A DNA stretch of 9,706 bases, taken from assembly GCA_003167305.1 (NCBI GenBank), contig PMTP01000069.1:4692-14397 (forward strand), read 5' to 3'. The notes under the pieces were generated by a model. That model was not told the origin of the DNA, searched no databases, and saw nothing but the letters and a program-made list of their open reading frames with translations. This document shows positions 1 through 6,708 of this stretch, piece after piece. The stretch's first letter is position 1. Each line of letters starts with the position of its first letter. Both the position numbers and the translations under genes were made by a program. Origin of the DNA: Acidobacteriaceae bacterium (lineage in GTDB: Bacteria > Acidobacteriota > Terriglobia > Terriglobales > Acidobacteriaceae).

Positions 1-320
1 CCGCCCGCGCCCTTCGCCACCAGGTGGTAGCTGGTCGAAACCGAGGGAGTTACGGTCTTCACACCCGAGGTGGGCACGTCGCCGATGCCGTCGATGGAGA
101 CCGAGGTGGCATCCGTCGTGCGCCAACTGAGCTGCACCTCGTCTCCCGCCGAGATAAATGAAGGTGTCGCGGTGATTTGCGCGACGGGTGCGGTCGCAGG
201 AACCGCAGCCGGAGCGGTTTCCGACGCGGGAACTGGCTTCGGCTTATTGCCGCAACCGGCTACTGAGGCGATGGCAACAAGCAGAACGAGAGGCGTCAAA
301 ATGCGATGAAGTCTGTTCAA
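1..320 (-). CDS. pal: Peptidoglycan-associated lipoprotein Pal, N-terminal part (cut by window edge)
   Basis: Outer-membrane lipoprotein that binds peptidoglycan and takes part in the Tol-Pal envelope constriction system. Only 106 codons are visible. The start is TTG at 320; no ATG is available and an AAGGAG Shine-Dalgarno (328-333) sits 7 nt upstream. Residues 4-22 are a hydrophobic signal segment ending in the lipobox V-A-G-C, with the lipidated cysteine at residue 23. A Pro/Ala/Lys-rich linker follows (about 25-50), then an Ig-like beta segment (about 51-106) with Thr/Ser-rich strands and the phrase S-I-D-G-I-G. The OmpA-like peptidoglycan-binding domain that would prove the call lies outside the window. 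The call rests on position directly after tolB, the lipobox, and recollection that acidobacterial Pal proteins carry such an Ig-like insert. Alternative: an unrelated Ig-domain lipoprotein. Confidence 0.8.
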   Translation of the reverse strand, partial: MNRLHRILTPLVLLVAIASVAGCGNKPKPVPASETAPAAVPATAPVAQITATPSFISAGDEVQLSWRTTDATSVSIDGIGDVPTSGVKTVTPSVSTSYHLVAKGAG

Positions 321-484
321 TGGATTACTCCTTCTGTAGAATCCAACATGAGTTGAAGAGCGATTCGCCAAAATCCTTCAGCGCAAGTCGCCCGTGGATT
401 TCAGCAACGTACACATCATAGTCCAGAAAACCCAAGTCTTCTATCCCGCCCGAGACGCCGCCTCCCGGTATACCGCATCTTGAT
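321..484 (-). other. tolB-pal intergenic spacer with a possible internal promoter element
   Basis: This is the longest gap in the Tol cluster (164 nt) and holds no gene I can support. On the minus strand a -10-like TATGAT (415-420, five of six consensus positions) lies about 95 nt before the pal start, but no convincing -35 is found 16-18 nt upstream. A short wobble-containing stem near the end of tolB has no U-tract and does not look like a terminator. pal may be read through from tolB, started internally, or both. Confidence 0.3.
328..333 (-). promoter_or_regulatory. Shine-Dalgarno site that fixes the TTG start of pal
   Basis: The minus strand reads AAGGAG followed by 7 nt and then TTG. 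No ATG or GTG is in frame near the signal-peptide start, so this site decides the start codon. Confidence 0.7.
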
Positions 485-1831
485 TCACTTCCAGCTCCAG
501 TTGGGCATGAAGTTGTTGCCCGTCTGGGTCAATTGATGCTGCTCGGTGCCGTCGGCCAGCATCGACCACAGATCGGTGCGCTTGCCGATGGTCCGCTCGA
601 AGACGATGTGGCGCGTGTCCGGCGCCCAGGAGGGGAAGTCGTTGCTGCCCGCGTCGTGGGTCAGTTGCAGCCAGCGCTTGCTGGAAATGTCCATCACGTA
701 GATGTCCTGCCCGCCCGGCGCGCCGGGGCCGTACTTGCGGTTCCAACTGAAGGTCAGAAACAATCCGCTGGGCGACCAGGAGGGCGAGATGGCATAGCCC
801 GAGTCGGTCAGCCGCTGCACGCTTGCGCCATCCTCATCCATGGTGTAGATCTGCGGCAGGCCCGTGCGTCCGCTCACCCACGCCAACTGCGTGTTGGTTC
901 GCGGATTCCAGGTAGGCGAGGAGTCCGGCCCGGCGAAGTTGGTCAACTGGTGCAGATTCGTCCCGTTCGCGTCCGCGGCCCAGATCTCGGAGCCGCCCGA
1001 GCGTGAGGACGAAAAAGCGATCTTGTTTCCATCGGCCGACCAGGCCGGAGACTGGTTGAGGCCCCCGGCCACGCCGGCGGGAAAGCTCACCAGCCGTCCA
1101 ATCTCCAGCGAGTACATCCGGATCGCCCATCCTTCGCTGCCCAGCGAAGCGAAGGCGATTCGCGTGTTGTCAGGCGAGATGCGCGGTGACATCGAAATGG
1201 TGCCCAGGTGCGTGACCGCGTGCTGATTCTGCCCGTCGTAGTCCATCACCCAAATCTCTTTGGTCCCGCTGCGCGAGCTGACAAAATAAATCTTCGTTTC
1301 GGCAATGCCGTTGATGCCGCCGCCCAGTCGAAGGATGATCTCATCGGCAAAGCGATGCGCAATCGTCCGCGCTATGTCCAGGCTGGCCTCTTCGTTGTAC
1401 TGCTTGCCCAGCACCTGAGGGTTCTGGCTGTTGCGCGCGTCGTCCAGCCAGCCGGAGACGATCAGCCGCCCTTTGGCGACAGAAAGCGCGCCGAAGGCCA
1501 CCATCGCCGCGTTGGCCGGCGCGGCCGACCATTGCGACAAAATGATCTCCTGCGGAGACCCCGGCGCGGCCTGCGGAGCCAGGCTCTTCGAGACCAGGTC
1601 GAAGATGCCCGCGCCGGCCAGATCGCCGTAGAGCGTGAAGTCAAAGGCCGTCTTCAAGGCCGGCGTCTGGGGATCATCGCCCACTGGCTTGACGTCCGCG
1701 GCGGCAATGCGAATGCGGTCGTTGCCCAGGTTGGTTCCAGTGCGGACCCAGTCCTGCGCGTTCAATTGGGGAGCAAGCAAGGAAACCAGGGCAAATGCCG
1801 TGAGGAGGGAGATCCGGGAGTATGCCTTCAT
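485..1831 (-). CDS. tolB: Tol-Pal system beta-propeller protein TolB
   Basis: Periplasmic protein that binds Pal and is displaced by the TolA/TolQ/TolR motor, thereby controlling Pal mobility at the division site. 448 residues, close to the usual family length of about 430. Residues 1-25 form a signal peptide (basic N-terminus, hydrophobic core, cleavage likely after L-N-A before Q-D-W). Residues about 26-174 are the TolB N-terminal domain. About 180-445 is a propeller of PD40/WD40-like repeats, seen as recurring I-Y-F-V-S-S-R-S-G, R-I-A-F-A-S and K-I-A-F-S-S-S-R blades, each followed by I-W/I-Y-x-M/A-D. The start at 1831 is preferred over an in-frame ATG at 1858 because AGGAAGGA lies between them, 9 nt before 1831, and because the signal peptide then begins with M-K. 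It lies 62 nt after the TolA-like gene and upstream of pal. Confidence 0.93.
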   Translation of the reverse strand: MKAYSRISLLTAFALVSLLAPQLNAQDWVRTGTNLGNDRIRIAAADVKPVGDDPQTPALKTAFDFTLYGDLAGAGIFDLVSKSLAPQAAPGSPQEIILSQWSAAPANAAMVAFGALSVAKGRLIVSGWLDDARNSQNPQVLGKQYNEEASLDIARTIAHRFADEIILRLGGGINGIAETKIYFVSSRSGTKEIWVMDYDGQNQHAVTHLGTISMSPRISPDNTRIAFASLGSEGWAIRMYSLEIGRLVSFPAGVAGGLNQSPAWSADGNKIAFSSSRSGGSEIWAADANGTNLHQLTNFAGPDSSPTWNPRTNTQLAWVSGRTGLPQIYTMDEDGASVQRLTDSGYAISPSWSPSGLFLTFSWNRKYGPGAPGGQDIYVMDISSKRWLQLTHDAGSNDFPSWAPDTRHIVFERTIGKRTDLWSMLADGTEQHQLTQTGNNFMPNWSWK

Positions 1832-1893
1832 GCTGAGCGATCCTTCCTGGTAGTACATAGACGGTTGAGATTGCTTATGCTCGGAAATAACCT

Positions 1894-2694
1894 CTAAGGA
1901 TACTCACAATAATAAGAGATATTGAGCGAATTCAGCGTGTAAGACGAAGGAAGCGCTCCAAAGGAGTCAACCCGCTGTATGGCGCGCAGGCAGGAGCGGT
2001 CCAGCGTCGGGCTGCCACTGCCCTGGGCGAACTTCATATCCGAAGCTGTTCCGTCGCGGTGAATGGTGAAAACCAGGTAAACGCGCGCGCCATGCGGCGT
2101 AGAGGAGTTTACCTCCTGGTGGTACCAGTTCGAAGTGATGGCCTGGTTCATGTTGTTCACGTACCAGCCAAAGCGCGTGCCGAAATCGACGTCGGCGATG
2201 GCCGTGTGCCCCACGGTGACGACCTGCGGCGCTTGCGTGGCGCGCGCGATCGACGATCCCGACTGCTCGCCGTACTGCGCCTTGTTGTTCTGCGGGGGGG
2301 TAATCTGGCTCTGCGGCACACGCGCCACGGTTTGCGGCTGCGTTTTCTTTTGCTTGCCGGCAATCTCAATCGCGCTTGTGTCCACCGCCTGCTTCTCTTT
2401 GGCGGCAGGCTCTGCCGGCGCCTGGCTGGGTGTATCGGTCGCCAGGACATTTTGATTCGGCGGCTGATCGGAGGGCAAGGGAAGGACACTGCTGACCAGC
2501 TTCACCTGAATCGCTCCGCCGCTGGCCTCGCCGCCCCACTGGCTGTGATGAAAGAGTCCGCCAAGAAAGCCATAGGCCAACAAGAGCGCGGCCAGTCCGC
2601 CGTGCAGCAACAGCGATCCCGCCGCCGGGGCCATCATCGGCTCCGGCGCCAGTCCCCGCTCCAGTTGCTCGCCGCCACTCAGCAGAATGTCCAT
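1894..2694 (-). CDS. tolA: TolA/TonB-like periplasm-spanning energy transducer
   Basis: Predicted to carry motion from the TolQR motor across the periplasm to TolB/Pal. 266 residues, much shorter than E. coli TolA (about 420) and nearer TonB in size. One membrane helix lies at about residues 26-48 with a short cytoplasmic N-terminus. The linker (about 70-165) is rich in Pro, Gln, Ala and Lys. A C-terminal TonB/TolA-type domain (about 172-266) begins near W-Y-V-N-N-M and contains Y-L-V-F-T-I-H-R-D-G-T, the family's beta-strand/turn pattern. Two cysteines in the last 40 residues (S-C-L and Y-Y-C-E-Y-P) could form a disulfide, as in TolA domain III. The ATG at 2694 follows the tolR stop by 22 nt; no strong Shine-Dalgarno is visible, only a distant GAGGAG about 14 nt away, so coupling to tolR is likely. 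Whether to call it TolA or TonB rests on context. Confidence 0.82.
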   Translation of the reverse strand: MDILLSGGEQLERGLAPEPMMAPAAGSLLLHGGLAALLLAYGFLGGLFHHSQWGGEASGGAIQVKLVSSVLPLPSDQPPNQNVLATDTPSQAPAEPAAKEKQAVDTSAIEIAGKQKKTQPQTVARVPQSQITPPQNNKAQYGEQSGSSIARATQAPQVVTVGHTAIADVDFGTRFGWYVNNMNQAITSNWYHQEVNSSTPHGARVYLVFTIHRDGTASDMKFAQGSGSPTLDRSCLRAIQRVDSFGALPSSYTLNSLNISYYCEYP

Positions 2695-2716
2695 GGCTTG
2701 CCTGAGAACTCCTCGG

Positions 2717-3131
<415 letters not shown>

Positions 3132-3148
<17 letters not shown>

Positions 3149-3944
3149 GGTCCACCTCCCGGGTGGCCTCCCGGCCGGCTTCGGGCGTGGCGGGGCCGGC
3201 AGGGCGCTGCATAACCGCCGGACGCACCGGAATCTCTTCCAGAGAATTCAGCAGCTCGCGGCAAAAGTCGTCGCAGCCCGAAGCGAAGCCCCTGATCCGC
3301 GCCGTCAACATGTTGTAAGCCACCAGCGCCGGCACTGCCACAAACAACCCCGCCGCCGTGGTAATCAGCGCCTCGGAGATGCCTGGCGCCACCGCCCGCA
3401 GCGTCGCAGCGCCAACCGTGCCCAGCCCATGAAAGGCGTCCACAATGCCCATCACCGTGCCGAAGAGGCCCACGAAGGGACTGACCGCCGCAATCGTCGC
3501 CAGCCACGGCATCCGCTGCTCCAGCGCGGTCACCGCCTCGCTGGACGCCGTCTGCGCCGACCGCTCCAGCGGCGTCAGGTTGCGCGGCGGGCCCGCGCCG
3601 CCCGTCTGCCGCTTGTAGGTCTCGTACACGTCATTAAAAACCTGCGCCAGCGGGCTCGCCTTGCACTCCACGGCCAGCTGGGCCATCTCTTGCAAGCGCG
3701 TCGCCTTGCGGAAGGCGCGCAAAAACTTCTGGCTTGCCTGGGTCGCCTTGCGGAAGGAGGAGATCTTGCCCAGAATCACTGTCCACGAATACAGGCTGGC
3801 CACAAGCAGCACCACCAGCACGCCCTGTGCCACGGCCCCGCTGTTCATCACCATCTCGACCAGCGCGCTGGAGGCCTGGGCAACCGGCGTTCCCTGGGTC
3901 ACATCACCATTGACCGGCAGTTGTAAGACGAAAGCAGCTATCAA
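3132..3944 (-). CDS. tolQ: Tol-Pal system proton channel subunit TolQ (MotA/TolQ/ExbB family)
   Basis: Polytopic inner-membrane component of the proton-driven motor that energises the TolA-like protein. 270 residues, somewhat longer than E. coli TolQ (about 230). Three membrane helices: about 38-60 (G-V-L-V-V-L-L-V-A-S), 146-170 (containing S-P-F-V-G-L-F-G-T-V-M-G-I) and 188-213 (G-I-S-E-A-L-I-T-T-A-A-G-L). These last two motifs are the MotA/TolQ/ExbB signature, and the T-T-A-A-G-L threonines line the proton path in the family. A 78-residue cytoplasmic loop lies between helices 1 and 2. The start is TTG at 3944 with GAGGTG (3955-3960) 10 nt upstream; the ATGs at residues 31 and 33 have no Shine-Dalgarno. 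It is first in the tolQ-tolR-tolA-tolB-pal operon and divergent from recN. Confidence 0.92.
3154..3160 (-). promoter_or_regulatory. Shine-Dalgarno of tolR inside the end of tolQ
   Basis: GGGAGGT on the minus strand, 5 nt before the GTG at 3148. It decides a GTG start that overlaps the tolQ stop. Confidence 0.7.
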
Positions 3945-4210
3945 AATCGGCGTTCACCTCAGTCTTTACCGTATCAGAAGCCGTGACCCCCTCCCAAGTG
4001 ATCGATCTGGTCCCCTTGCCCGGTTTCGTCCTCCGCGCCCAGCCGCGGGAGCAGCACTTCGTGCTATGCTGCGCTCGTATTCCTGTGGCGTTTTTTTGCT
4101 CCGATCCACTATGGGCTAAGAAAACTGGGTGCCCCATCCATTCCGCGTTTTTTGCGGAAAAGATGGGAAACTACGAACCTGAGACCTTTTTTCGGGAGAT
4201 GAACTCAACC
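3945..4210. promoter_or_regulatory. Divergent tolQ / recN intergenic control region
   Basis: 266 nt without a supported gene, expected to hold promoters for both tolQ (minus) and recN (plus). I find no convincing -35/-10 pair for either. Visible structure includes a nested dyad at 4051-4072 (GCAGCA...TGCTGC around AGCAC-TTC-GTGCT) and a perfect dyad at 4141-4159 (TTCCGC-N7-GCGGAA). Two copies of GCG-T-run-GC lie at 4088-4099 (T7) and 4145-4155 (T6). No GTTC-N7-GTTC or GAAC-N7-GAAC LexA-type box is present. Confidence 0.5.
4141..4159. repeat. Perfect inverted repeat TTCCGC-N7-GCGGAA upstream of recN
   Basis: Six-base arms are perfectly complementary around GTTTTTT, ending 51 nt before the recN start. 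It could be a repressor operator or an RNA hairpin in the recN leader. The U-rich sequence is in the loop and not after the stem, so it does not look like an intrinsic terminator. Confidence 0.6.
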
Positions 4211-5893
4211 ATGCTCGTCGAACTCCGCGCTGATAACTACGCCGTCATCGATCACGCCATCGCCTCCTTCGGCCCCGGACTCAACCTGCTCACCGGCGAA
4301 ACCGGCGCGGGCAAGTCCATCCTCGTCGATGCGCTCGCCCTCCTCATGGGAGGCAAAAGCTCGGTCGAGCTGGTCCGCCACGGCGCCGACAAGGCCGTCG
4401 TGGCTTGCGTCTTCGAGTCCACATCGAACGCCGAATCCATCCTCGAAGAGAACGGCATCGACTCGGGCGGCAGCGAAGTCATCCTGCGCCGCGAAATTCT
4501 CTCCACCGGCAAGGGCCGCGTCTTCGTCAACAACCAGCCGGCCACCGTCGCGGTCCTCCGCCAGCTCGCTCCTGAACTGGCCCTGGTTCACGCCCAGAGC
4601 GAGAGCCTCAGCAGCTTCGACCAGTCCCAGCAGCGCGCCCTGCTCGACCGCTTCGGCGGCCTCTCCACTGAAAATGTCGCCGAAGCCCACGCCCGCTGGC
4701 GCGCAGCGCAGACCAGGCTTGACGATCTCCTCCAGGGCGAGCAGGACCGTCTGCGCATGGTCGATCTGTGGAGCTACCAGAGCAAGGAGATTGCCGCCGC
4801 CCATCTCGCCGCCGGCGAAGACGAAACTCTGGAAACCGAAAAGCGCGTCCTGGCCAACGCCGAAAAGCTCTACGCCGCCGCGATGAGCGCCTTCGACCAG
4901 CTCTACGAAGGCAGCAGCTCCGCCGAGGCCGCCCTGCGCGCCGCGTTGCGCAACGTCGAGGAACTGGCCCGCTACGACTCCCGCTTCATCGAGCCCGCAC
5001 TACAGCTTGCCTCCACCCGCGCCACTCTTGGAGACATCGCCTCCAGCCTGCGCGACTACGCCGATGCCATCAACGCCTCGCCCGAGCGCCTCGCCGAAAT
5101 CGAAGACCGCCTCGCCCTCCTCGACCGCCTCAAGCGCAAGTACGGCCACACCATCGCCGAAGTCATCGCCTTCGCGGAAGACGCAGCGCGCAAATTAGCC
5201 GAAGTAGAAGACCGCGACGAAATTCTCAAAACCCTGCGCGCCGATCTGGACGCCGCCTCCGCCGCCTATCGCTTCGCCGCTACAGCCCTGAGCACCGAGC
5301 GCCACGCCGCCTCCGCCAAGCTGGCCAAGCTGGCCGAGGCCCAGATCAACTCCCTCGCCATGAAGGTCCACTTCGAAGTTGCCGTTACTGCTAACGAAGA
5401 TCAATCCCATTGGACTTCGACCGGCTGGGACACCGTCGAATACCGCATCGCCACCAATCCCGGCGAACCCCTCAAGCCCCTCGACCAGATCGCCTCCGGC
5501 GGCGAAATGTCCCGCGTGATGCTGGCCCTCAAGGTCAGTGTCGAAGAGGGCTCGGCCAAACCCAAGAAGAAAGCCCCAACCCCCCGCACGCTGGTCTTCG
5601 ACGAGATCGACATCGGCATCGGCGGACGCGCCGCTGAGGCCGTCGGCCAAAAGCTCAAATCCCTTAGCCGCGGCCAGCAGGTCTTGTGCGTGACACATCT
5701 CCCACAAATTGCCGCCTTCGCCGACCAGCACTTCCTCATCGACAAGCGCGAATCCGAAGGCCGCACCAGGATCAAGGTGACCCTCCTCGACGACCAAGCC
5801 CGCACCCACGAAGTAGCCCGCATGGTCTCCGGCGCAACGGTAACCGAAACCAGCCTCCAACACGCCGCCCAGATGATCGCCGCCAGCCGGTGA
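4211..5893 (+). CDS. recN: DNA repair protein RecN (SMC-like ATPase)
   Basis: Cytoplasmic SMC-family ATPase acting early in recombinational repair of DNA double-strand breaks, with RecA. 560 residues, matching E. coli RecN (553). The N-terminal ATPase half begins L-V-E-L-R-A-D-N-Y-A-V-I-D and has Walker A G-E-T-G-A-G-K-S at 29-36. The central region (about 155-370) is charged, Ala/Glu/Leu-rich and coiled-coil-like. The C-terminal half carries the ABC signature S-G-G-E at 429-432 and Walker B L-V-F-D-E at 461-465, followed by I-D-I-G-I-G-G, a RecN hallmark. A late T-H-L-P-Q-I-A motif follows. The frame is open back to 3983, but homology begins at 4211; ATGs at 4163 and 4199 are alternatives. 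A GGGAG lies 12 nt before 4211. It is monocistronic, since the next gene is convergent. Confidence 0.95.
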   Translation: MLVELRADNYAVIDHAIASFGPGLNLLTGETGAGKSILVDALALLMGGKSSVELVRHGADKAVVACVFESTSNAESILEENGIDSGGSEVILRREILSTGKGRVFVNNQPATVAVLRQLAPELALVHAQSESLSSFDQSQQRALLDRFGGLSTENVAEAHARWRAAQTRLDDLLQGEQDRLRMVDLWSYQSKEIAAAHLAAGEDETLETEKRVLANAEKLYAAAMSAFDQLYEGSSSAEAALRAALRNVEELARYDSRFIEPALQLASTRATLGDIASSLRDYADAINASPERLAEIEDRLALLDRLKRKYGHTIAEVIAFAEDAARKLAEVEDRDEILKTLRADLDAASAAYRFAATALSTERHAASAKLAKLAEAQINSLAMKVHFEVAVTANEDQSHWTSTGWDTVEYRIATNPGEPLKPLDQIASGGEMSRVMLALKVSVEEGSAKPKKKAPTPRTLVFDEIDIGIGGRAAEAVGQKLKSLSRGQQVLCVTHLPQIAAFADQHFLIDKRESEGRTRIKVTLLDDQARTHEVARMVSGATVTETSLQHAAQMIAASR

Positions 5894-5955
5894 TCGACGG
5901 TTTAAGTCTGGATTGTTTGTTGGGTTAGCTTTCAAGGCTAGAGAGTGCCATATAT

Positions 5956-5980
5956 GAGGCGCTGTCCCGCTTTTAGTTTT
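5956..5980 (+). terminator. Weak candidate terminator after recN
   Basis: A short GC/GU stem (AGGCG 5957-5961 with CGCTT 5968-5972, loop CTGTCC) is followed by a T-rich stretch TTTTAGTTTT. The stem is only five to six pairs with a wobble, so this is a low-grade call. It lies between the convergent recN and membrane-protein genes. Confidence 0.3.
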
Positions 5981-5993
5981 CTTCGCTTTGAAA

Positions 5994-6422
5994 CTATTCT
6001 TGAACGCTTTCTGATCCATCCATTGCAATGACTAACCATTCCCGCTCGTAAGCAAACAGTGCCATCGCTCCGATCACAAAGATAACGTCAGCGATGGAAA
6101 AATATCCTTCACCGAGGTCAATTTCGTGCGTCATCCAAAATGGCAGATATCGAACCACATAAGAACATATCCGCAGCGCACAAAGTAAGAGAGTAACAAA
6201 CGCAGTATGAATTTTCAGAATCTGAGTCAAGCTCCTTTTGTTTCGCTTCGAGAAAATCACTCGATGGTCCTTGGGTACCTCGTCGAAAAATAGGAAGAAG
6301 CTGTAGACAATGCCGACAATGAGGCAGCCTGACCAGGAAAAGTATTGAAGCCTTTCATCTTGGTCCATCGCGTGAGGAAAACTCGCGAGACAGGTAAGAG
6401 CGGTCTGAAGCTCGATCAACAT
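5994..6422 (-). CDS. Hypothetical three-helix membrane protein
   Basis: 142 residues; I do not recognise the family. Three hydrophobic segments are visible: about 29-48 (ending in Y-S-F-F-L-F-F-D-E), about 72-94 (H-T-A-F-V-T-L-L-L-C-A-L) and about 107-127 (F-S-I-A-D-V-I-F-V-I-G-A-M-A-L-F). A strongly basic loop lies between helices 1 and 2 (S-K-R-N-K-R-S), which by the positive-inside rule would put that loop in the cytoplasm. The start at 6422 (ATG) is chosen because GGAG lies 10 nt upstream; a GTG at 6440 and an ATG at 6368 are alternatives. Codon usage and base composition are more AT-rich than in neighbouring genes. It is convergent with recN and stands alone. It may be a recent arrival or a rapidly evolving lineage-specific gene. 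Confidence 0.6.
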   Translation of the reverse strand: MLIELQTALTCLASFPHAMDQDERLQYFSWSGCLIVGIVYSFFLFFDEVPKDHRVIFSKRNKRSLTQILKIHTAFVTLLLCALRICSYVVRYLPFWMTHEIDLGEGYFSIADVIFVIGAMALFAYEREWLVIAMDGSESVQE

Positions 6423-6439
6423 TAAAGGTAAGCTCCACA

Positions 6440-6484
6440 CTATCCGGATTGAAGGCCACGTCGCTTTTCGCGTCGCAGCAACAT
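6440..6484 (-). CDS. Candidate 14-codon Arg/Lys-rich upstream ORF
   Basis: ATG at 6484, stop at 6440-6442, 18 nt before the membrane-protein start. The peptide is M-L-L-R-R-E-K-R-R-G-L-Q-S-G. AGGAG (6497-6501) lies 12 nt upstream, longer than ideal. A -10-like TACAAT (five of six) at 6524-6529 on the minus strand would place the transcript start just upstream. It could be a leader peptide or chance. Confidence 0.2.
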   Translation of the reverse strand: MLLRREKRRGLQSG

Positions 6485-6593
6485 TCTAGCCGGAATCTCC
6501 TTTTTCGGATCCGATTTGACTGAATTGTACTGCTTCTGAGTGGATCGGGAAGACCGGAGATGCATTTGCAGGCGAAAGACCGGGCGATTCTGT

Positions 6594-6637
6594 GCCCTCC
6601 TGGGCCGGGTGCACCAGCTCTCGCCTTTGAGACCTGG
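6594..6637. repeat. Hairpin-forming intergenic repeat-like element
   Basis: Two adjacent dyads. GCCC-TCCT-GGGC lies at 6594-6605. CCAGCTCTC (6614-6622) and GAGACCTGG (6629-6637) pair in eight of nine positions around GCCTTT. Between them is the palindrome GGTGCACC (6609-6616, sharing bases with the second arm). The overall look (TCTC-G-pyrimidine-TTTGAGACCTGG next to a GGTGCACC core) resembles dispersed intergenic repeats I associate with acidobacterial genomes, but that comes from memory and cannot be tested here. Confidence 0.45.
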
Positions 6638-6673
6638 GATTTGATCTCCCCACATTCCGCTGAGCATATTTCC

Positions 6674-6702
6674 TTGACATCTGTATCGTTAAGCGATACA
6701 TT
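6674..6702 (+). promoter_or_regulatory. higBA promoter
   Basis: A consensus -35 TTGACA lies at 6674-6679, then 17 nt, then a -10-like TACATT at 6697-6702 (four of six). The expected transcript start, about 7 nt downstream, falls at the higB GTG (6709), so the toxin message could be leaderless. Confidence 0.65.
6682..6700. promoter_or_regulatory. higBA operator palindrome
   Basis: TGTATCG (6682-6688), spacer TTAAG, CGATACA (6694-6700): seven-base perfect arms lying between the -35 and -10 and covering part of the -10. This placement suits autorepression by HigA, the usual arrangement in HigBA modules. Confidence 0.7.
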
Positions 6703-6708
6703 CAATCT

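Larger units (their letters stand above)
6423..6673. other. AT-richer intergenic stretch between the membrane gene and higBA
   Basis: About 250 nt without a protein-coding gene that I can support beyond the 14-codon candidate. Small frames on the minus strand lack a good start or a familiar composition. It contains the hairpin cluster at 6594-6637 and a possible minus-strand -10 at 6524-6529. Confidence 0.4.

Noticed and set aside
440..480. Possible terminator after tolB
   Set aside because: The stem contains a wobble and is not followed by a run of T on the minus strand; read-through into pal is more likely.
1208..1897. Open frame of 229 codons on the plus strand opposite tolB
   Set aside because: It lies antisense to the TolB propeller and signal peptide and its Arg/Gly-rich composition is typical of a shadow frame.
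3983..4210. N-terminal extension of RecN by 76 codons
   Set aside because: The frame is open, but the family homology begins at 4211. The extension is Cys/Phe-rich with no family similarity, and it crosses the dyads and T-runs that look regulatory.
3945..4210. LexA (SOS) box before recN
   Set aside because: Several isolated GAAC/GTTC half-sites exist (for example near 4176 and 4201) but none are spaced as GTTC-N7-GTTC, GAAC-N7-GAAC or GAAC-N4-GTTC.
5195..6028. Open frame of 277 codons on the minus strand opposite the recN C-terminus
   Set aside because: Gly-rich shadow of the RecN signature and Walker B region; it also overlaps the end of the membrane gene in another frame.
6590..6650. tRNA-like look of the hairpin region
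   Set aside because: No acceptor stem, no TTC-like loop in the right place and no anticodon arm of proper size on either strand.
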